Source: DASYXZ01 sp035934315 (GTDB lineage: Bacteria; Acidobacteriota; Terriglobia; UBA7540). From it: 8,017 nucleotides of DNA. Position numbers and translations under genes: made by a program. Location of the stretch: NCBI GenBank assembly GCA_035934315.1, contig DASYXZ010000280.1:1-8017 (forward strand), in the 5' to 3' direction. Positions 6,501 through 8,017 of the stretch are shown one piece after another (positions within the stretch are counted from its first letter, which is position 1; the number at the start of each line of letters is the position of its first letter). The notes under the pieces are model-generated. The model ran no database searches. It was not told the DNA's origin and saw only the letters and a list, made by a program, of their open reading frames with translations.

Positions 6501-7602
6501 CCGCGCCGATCACTGCCGGGGGATTGACACAGGCAGGATTGGGCACAGAGTTCCCACCGACCGTCACCTGGGCGCACGGGTACTGAACAATTCCATTGGC
6601 CAGCGTTGGTGAAGGAATGGATCGCCCAACACTGGCTGCCTCGGCTTGGCGATGCCCTTCAAAGTTAGCGAAGAAGAACAGACGGTCGTGCTTGATCGGT
6701 CCACCGAACGTTCCGCCGTAAATGTTGCGGACCAGGTGCAAAGGCTTGTTCGGCTGGCCGGCGGCTTGTTCCGATGTCTTGTTGAAAAAATCATTGGCCT
6801 CGCCGAAGGAGCTGCGGTTGAACTCGTAAGCCGAGCCGTGGAACTTGTTGGTTCCCCCGCGCGTCACGAGTGCCTCCTGTGCGCCCTCCGAGCGGCCCTG
6901 GTCAGCGCCAAAATTGGACGTGGTGACACGGAATTCCTCGACAGAAGCCACGGTGACAGGAACAACCGTGGCGAATGGGGCCCCATTTCCCTGATCGTTT
7001 ACGTCCACTCCATCCAGGGTGATGTTGTTCTGGTCGCTGCGTGCGCCGTTCACGGATCCGCTGCGGGTGTCGTTCGACGCCATGTCTCCACGATTCGAGG
7101 TGAAGACCACGCCCGGCTGAAGAGTCAGAAGCTGGGTGACATCGCGAGCATCGAGCGGCAGGTTGTCGATCTGGTCGGCAGTCATCGTAGTACCCTGGCT
7201 GGCGTCGGTTGTGTTGAGCAGCGGCGCTTGCTCGGTGACGGTTACGGTTTGCGTGGCCGCGCCAATCTTCATCTTCACGTTTATCGTGGCCGGCGAGTTG
7301 ACGAGTAACTGAAATCCCTTTTGCTCGTATTTGGAGAAACCAGCGGCGTCCACTTCGATGCGATAATGACCGGGCAGCACTTCCGCGAACACGTAGCTCC
7401 CTTGTTCATTTGTTGCCGTCGTGCGTTCGAGGTTCGTGTCAATATTAACCAGATGCACGGTGGCGTTAGGGATTACCGAGTTGCTCGGGTCGGTGACGGC
7501 GCCGCGAAGGGACGTGGTCGCCTGACCCCAAGCAGTGCCGCTCGAAATGAAGAAGGCGGCGCAGAAAATCGCCAACACGAAAAGTAAGGAAGCTCGCTTC
7601 AC
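3559..7602 (-). CDS. TonB-dependent receptor, Oar-like, with carboxypeptidase-regulatory-like N-terminus
   Basis: This is a 1347-residue outer-membrane protein. Residues 1-26 are a signal peptide (VKRASLLFVLAIFCAAFFIS..., cleavage near AWG). About 30-112 is a carboxypeptidase-regulatory-like beta-sandwich (SLRGAVTDPS...GSYVFAEVLPGHYRIEV). The plug follows at about 120-255, with TVTVTEQAP (119-127), NNITLDGVDVND (192-203) and RGGTNKFHGSAYEF (248-261). The barrel begins around RNIYGGTFGGPIKHDRLFFF (292-311) and ends in FGLLYSF, whose terminal Phe fits BAM-dependent insertion. Receptors of this class import large or scarce ligands using TonB energy; here the ligand is unknown. An upstream in-frame ATG at 7674 would put 24 basic residues before the signal peptide. 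I therefore prefer the GTG at 7602-7600, which has GGGGGTGG at 7613-7606. At least ten mature cysteines occur, several paired (NFCICWG, TCFCF, ACPGPNC). No SusD-like or TonB gene adjoins it. Confidence 0.93.
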   Translation of the reverse strand: MKRASLLFVLAIFCAAFFISSGTAWGQATTSLRGAVTDPSNSVIPNATVHLVNIDTNLERTTATNEQGSYVFAEVLPGHYRIEVDAAGFSKYEQKGFQLLVNSPATINVKMKIGAATQTVTVTEQAPLLNTTDASQGTTMTADQIDNLPLDARDVTQLLTLQPGVVFTSNRGDMASNDTRSGSVNGARSDQNNITLDGVDVNDQGNGAPFATVVPVTVASVEEFRVTTSNFGADQGRSEGAQEALVTRGGTNKFHGSAYEFNRSSFGEANDFFNKTSEQAAGQPNKPLHLVRNIYGGTFGGPIKHDRLFFFANFEGHRQAEAASVGRSIPSPTLANGIVQYPCAQVTVGGNSVPNPACVNPPAVIGADGTSFTPASGNYALGPAQLKAMDPLGIGPSPSSLAYFQSYYANKAVVPNDTTEGDGLNLNFDGFRFGASQHIRQDIAIARIDYKLNSSGSQTLFWRGSGEYALTPGTPLLPGGTPTTSDSNFSKGFVLGYTNVLRPTLINNFRFGYTRQSVVNAGDSFLPFNGVRQLSQDEGNYGTGFNFPVSNITDDLSWTKGNHTFSFGTNITLVRNASASTTSAFSSGSTNAAWLNVGGFANRASPFSPNFACPGPNCFPAVDSGFNTGYDFPLIGLLGMVTEVNAQYNNHVNSDGSASALAQGTPVQRNFALHESELYFNDSYKIRPNLTFTYGLRYEQISAPWETNGQQVAPSFDLGAWFAERGAGMANGVPANQFPNITFDVAGRSNHRPDWWPTGHNFAPRLSLAWSPEPSADWLKRIVGDDKTAIRAGFGMYYDHFGQSMILTFDQSGGEFGLATNLSNPAQVESAQSSPRWQPISGQPLTSAVNNIPTKDNNGTVIFTPAPAAGFPTTFPPGNFCICWGLDSSLKTPYSYALDFSVARELPHNMSVEVAYIGRLGHRLLVQSDLAQPLNLTDPASKITYYQAAKVMATLGRANGGNGTDPATVTSASIGPTAAYWQNLFSPVASGDQYNAGALISNTVANQQCGFNPATQAGFQISPTTDPVTAIYQTYLCTANNETSALDFFDVAGIPSLNTSSSYFAKTGQYTWFDNQFSSLFAWRSQSFSTYNAMQVTLRKQMSQGLQFNVNYTYSTSFDLASDAESVGEWNALSGNVVNPWMGNQLSGPSDFDLRHQINAQWVWSLPFGEGRPLASHIGKGLDAVIGGWQLSGITRWSSGFPVSAATCFCFPTNWQLTGLASAANRISGGHFNVRDQGGTLTYNIFKNPAAAFNDVSVPLPGESGSRNPFRGDGVLNTDMELNKTWKMPYNENHSLRLTADMFNVFNIKRFDVQSLQLGIDHQGAFGDYQRLLTNPRIMQFGLLYSF

Positions 7603-7976
7603 AGTCCACCCCCGCAATTTATTTGGATCATGTATGCGGATACACGGGCCGCGACCGCGAACCCGGGTCGCCAACTCCGTGCACCTTGATAAGAAGACCT
7701 CTAGGATATTTCCCCCGGGTTACGCAACTCCAAAGAGCTACACCAAGTAATTGCCGTACAATTTTGCAAGCGGTGTACCACAGTTTGGTTTTTCATTCAA
7801 CGAAAAGTTAAGGCGCAGAGAATGAACATATTGATTGAGCATGCCTCAGACAGTCACTCTTGCGCGCCTGCCCGGAATCTACTCAAAACTGTATTTCCCT
7901 CCATAAAGTGGAATTTGGATCTAACGAAAAAAGAGCGTTTTGCGTTTCAGTCGGCCACGGGAATTTCAAGGCCGCG
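7603..7976 (-). other. Upstream region and leader of the receptor gene
   Basis: This gap lies between the receptor's GTG and the terminator of the next minus-strand gene. It must hold the receptor's promoter, but no -35/-10 pair stands out; TTGAAT (7800-7795) with TACACC 17 nt later is the best and is weak. Close to the start are two stem-loops: GCGACC/GGTCGC (7651-7656 with 7666-7671) and TGTAT/ATACA (7631-7644). A 6-bp inverted repeat TACACC/GGTGTA lies at 7739-7744 and 7772-7777. I do not recognise a known riboswitch. Confidence 0.35.
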
Positions 7977-8007
7977 AAAAAAAGCGGCCGGTGGGGGTTC
8001 CGGCCGC
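7977..8007 (-). terminator. Intrinsic terminator of a minus-strand gene right of the window
   Basis: GCGGCCGG (7984-7991) and CCGGCCGC (8000-8007) form a perfect 8-bp GC stem with an 8-base loop. Read on the minus strand the stem is followed at once by seven T's (7983-7977). This is a standard rho-independent terminator, so a minus-strand gene should end just past position 8017. It insulates the receptor gene from upstream transcription. Confidence 0.85.
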
Positions 8008-8017
8008 TGTGGGCATG

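Noticed and set aside
1..8017. CRISPR array, insertion sequence, phage or defence genes
   Set aside because: No regularly spaced repeats, terminal inverted repeats with a transposase, or recognisable nuclease, integrase or toxin domains were seen on either strand.

Overview
The window reads as a stretch of an acidobacterial chromosome (probably class Acidobacteriia or Terriglobia). The main reason is the 1347-residue outer-membrane protein on the minus strand. It has a signal peptide, an N-terminal carboxypeptidase-regulatory-like fold, a TonB plug and an Oar-type beta-barrel, a family that is greatly expanded in Acidobacteria. Other support comes from a secreted coiled-coil protein with an 'SVAEAARKA...TNDNIP' segment, a small zinc-ribbon protein of a kind I associate with this phylum, and moderately GC-rich DNA. 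The assignment is an inference from protein style; there is no rRNA or other marker gene here.

Layout, left to right. Positions 1-168 hold the start of a secreted minus-strand protein that runs off the left edge, with a good ribosome-binding site and a plausible promoter. The plus strand then carries four genes: a single-domain VOC (glyoxalase-fold) protein (450-872), a secreted stand-alone LssY C-terminal-domain protein (1103-1870), a secreted coiled-coil protein (2119-2772), and a 66-residue zinc-ribbon protein (3070-3270) with its own near-consensus promoter (2910-2938). Gaps of roughly 230-300 bases separate the four genes, so they do not look like a tight operon. A perfect 14-bp stem at 3499-3532 acts as a bidirectional terminator between this plus-strand block and the TonB-dependent receptor gene (3559-7602, minus). 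The right end (7603-8017) is the receptor's upstream region plus the intrinsic terminator of another minus-strand gene lying beyond the window.

Functional picture. Most of the products are exported or outer-membrane proteins, so this is envelope-oriented accessory DNA, with no metabolic pathway visible. The receptor has no SusD-like, TonB/ExbB or regulatory neighbour in view and its substrate cannot be read from sequence. I see no CRISPR array, insertion sequence, intact tRNA or rRNA, phage gene or recognisable defence system. The most promising leads are the zinc-ribbon gene with its promoter and start-site hairpin, the stand-alone exported LssY_C domain, and the paired-cysteine content of the receptor. 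None of these amounts to a demonstrably new system.
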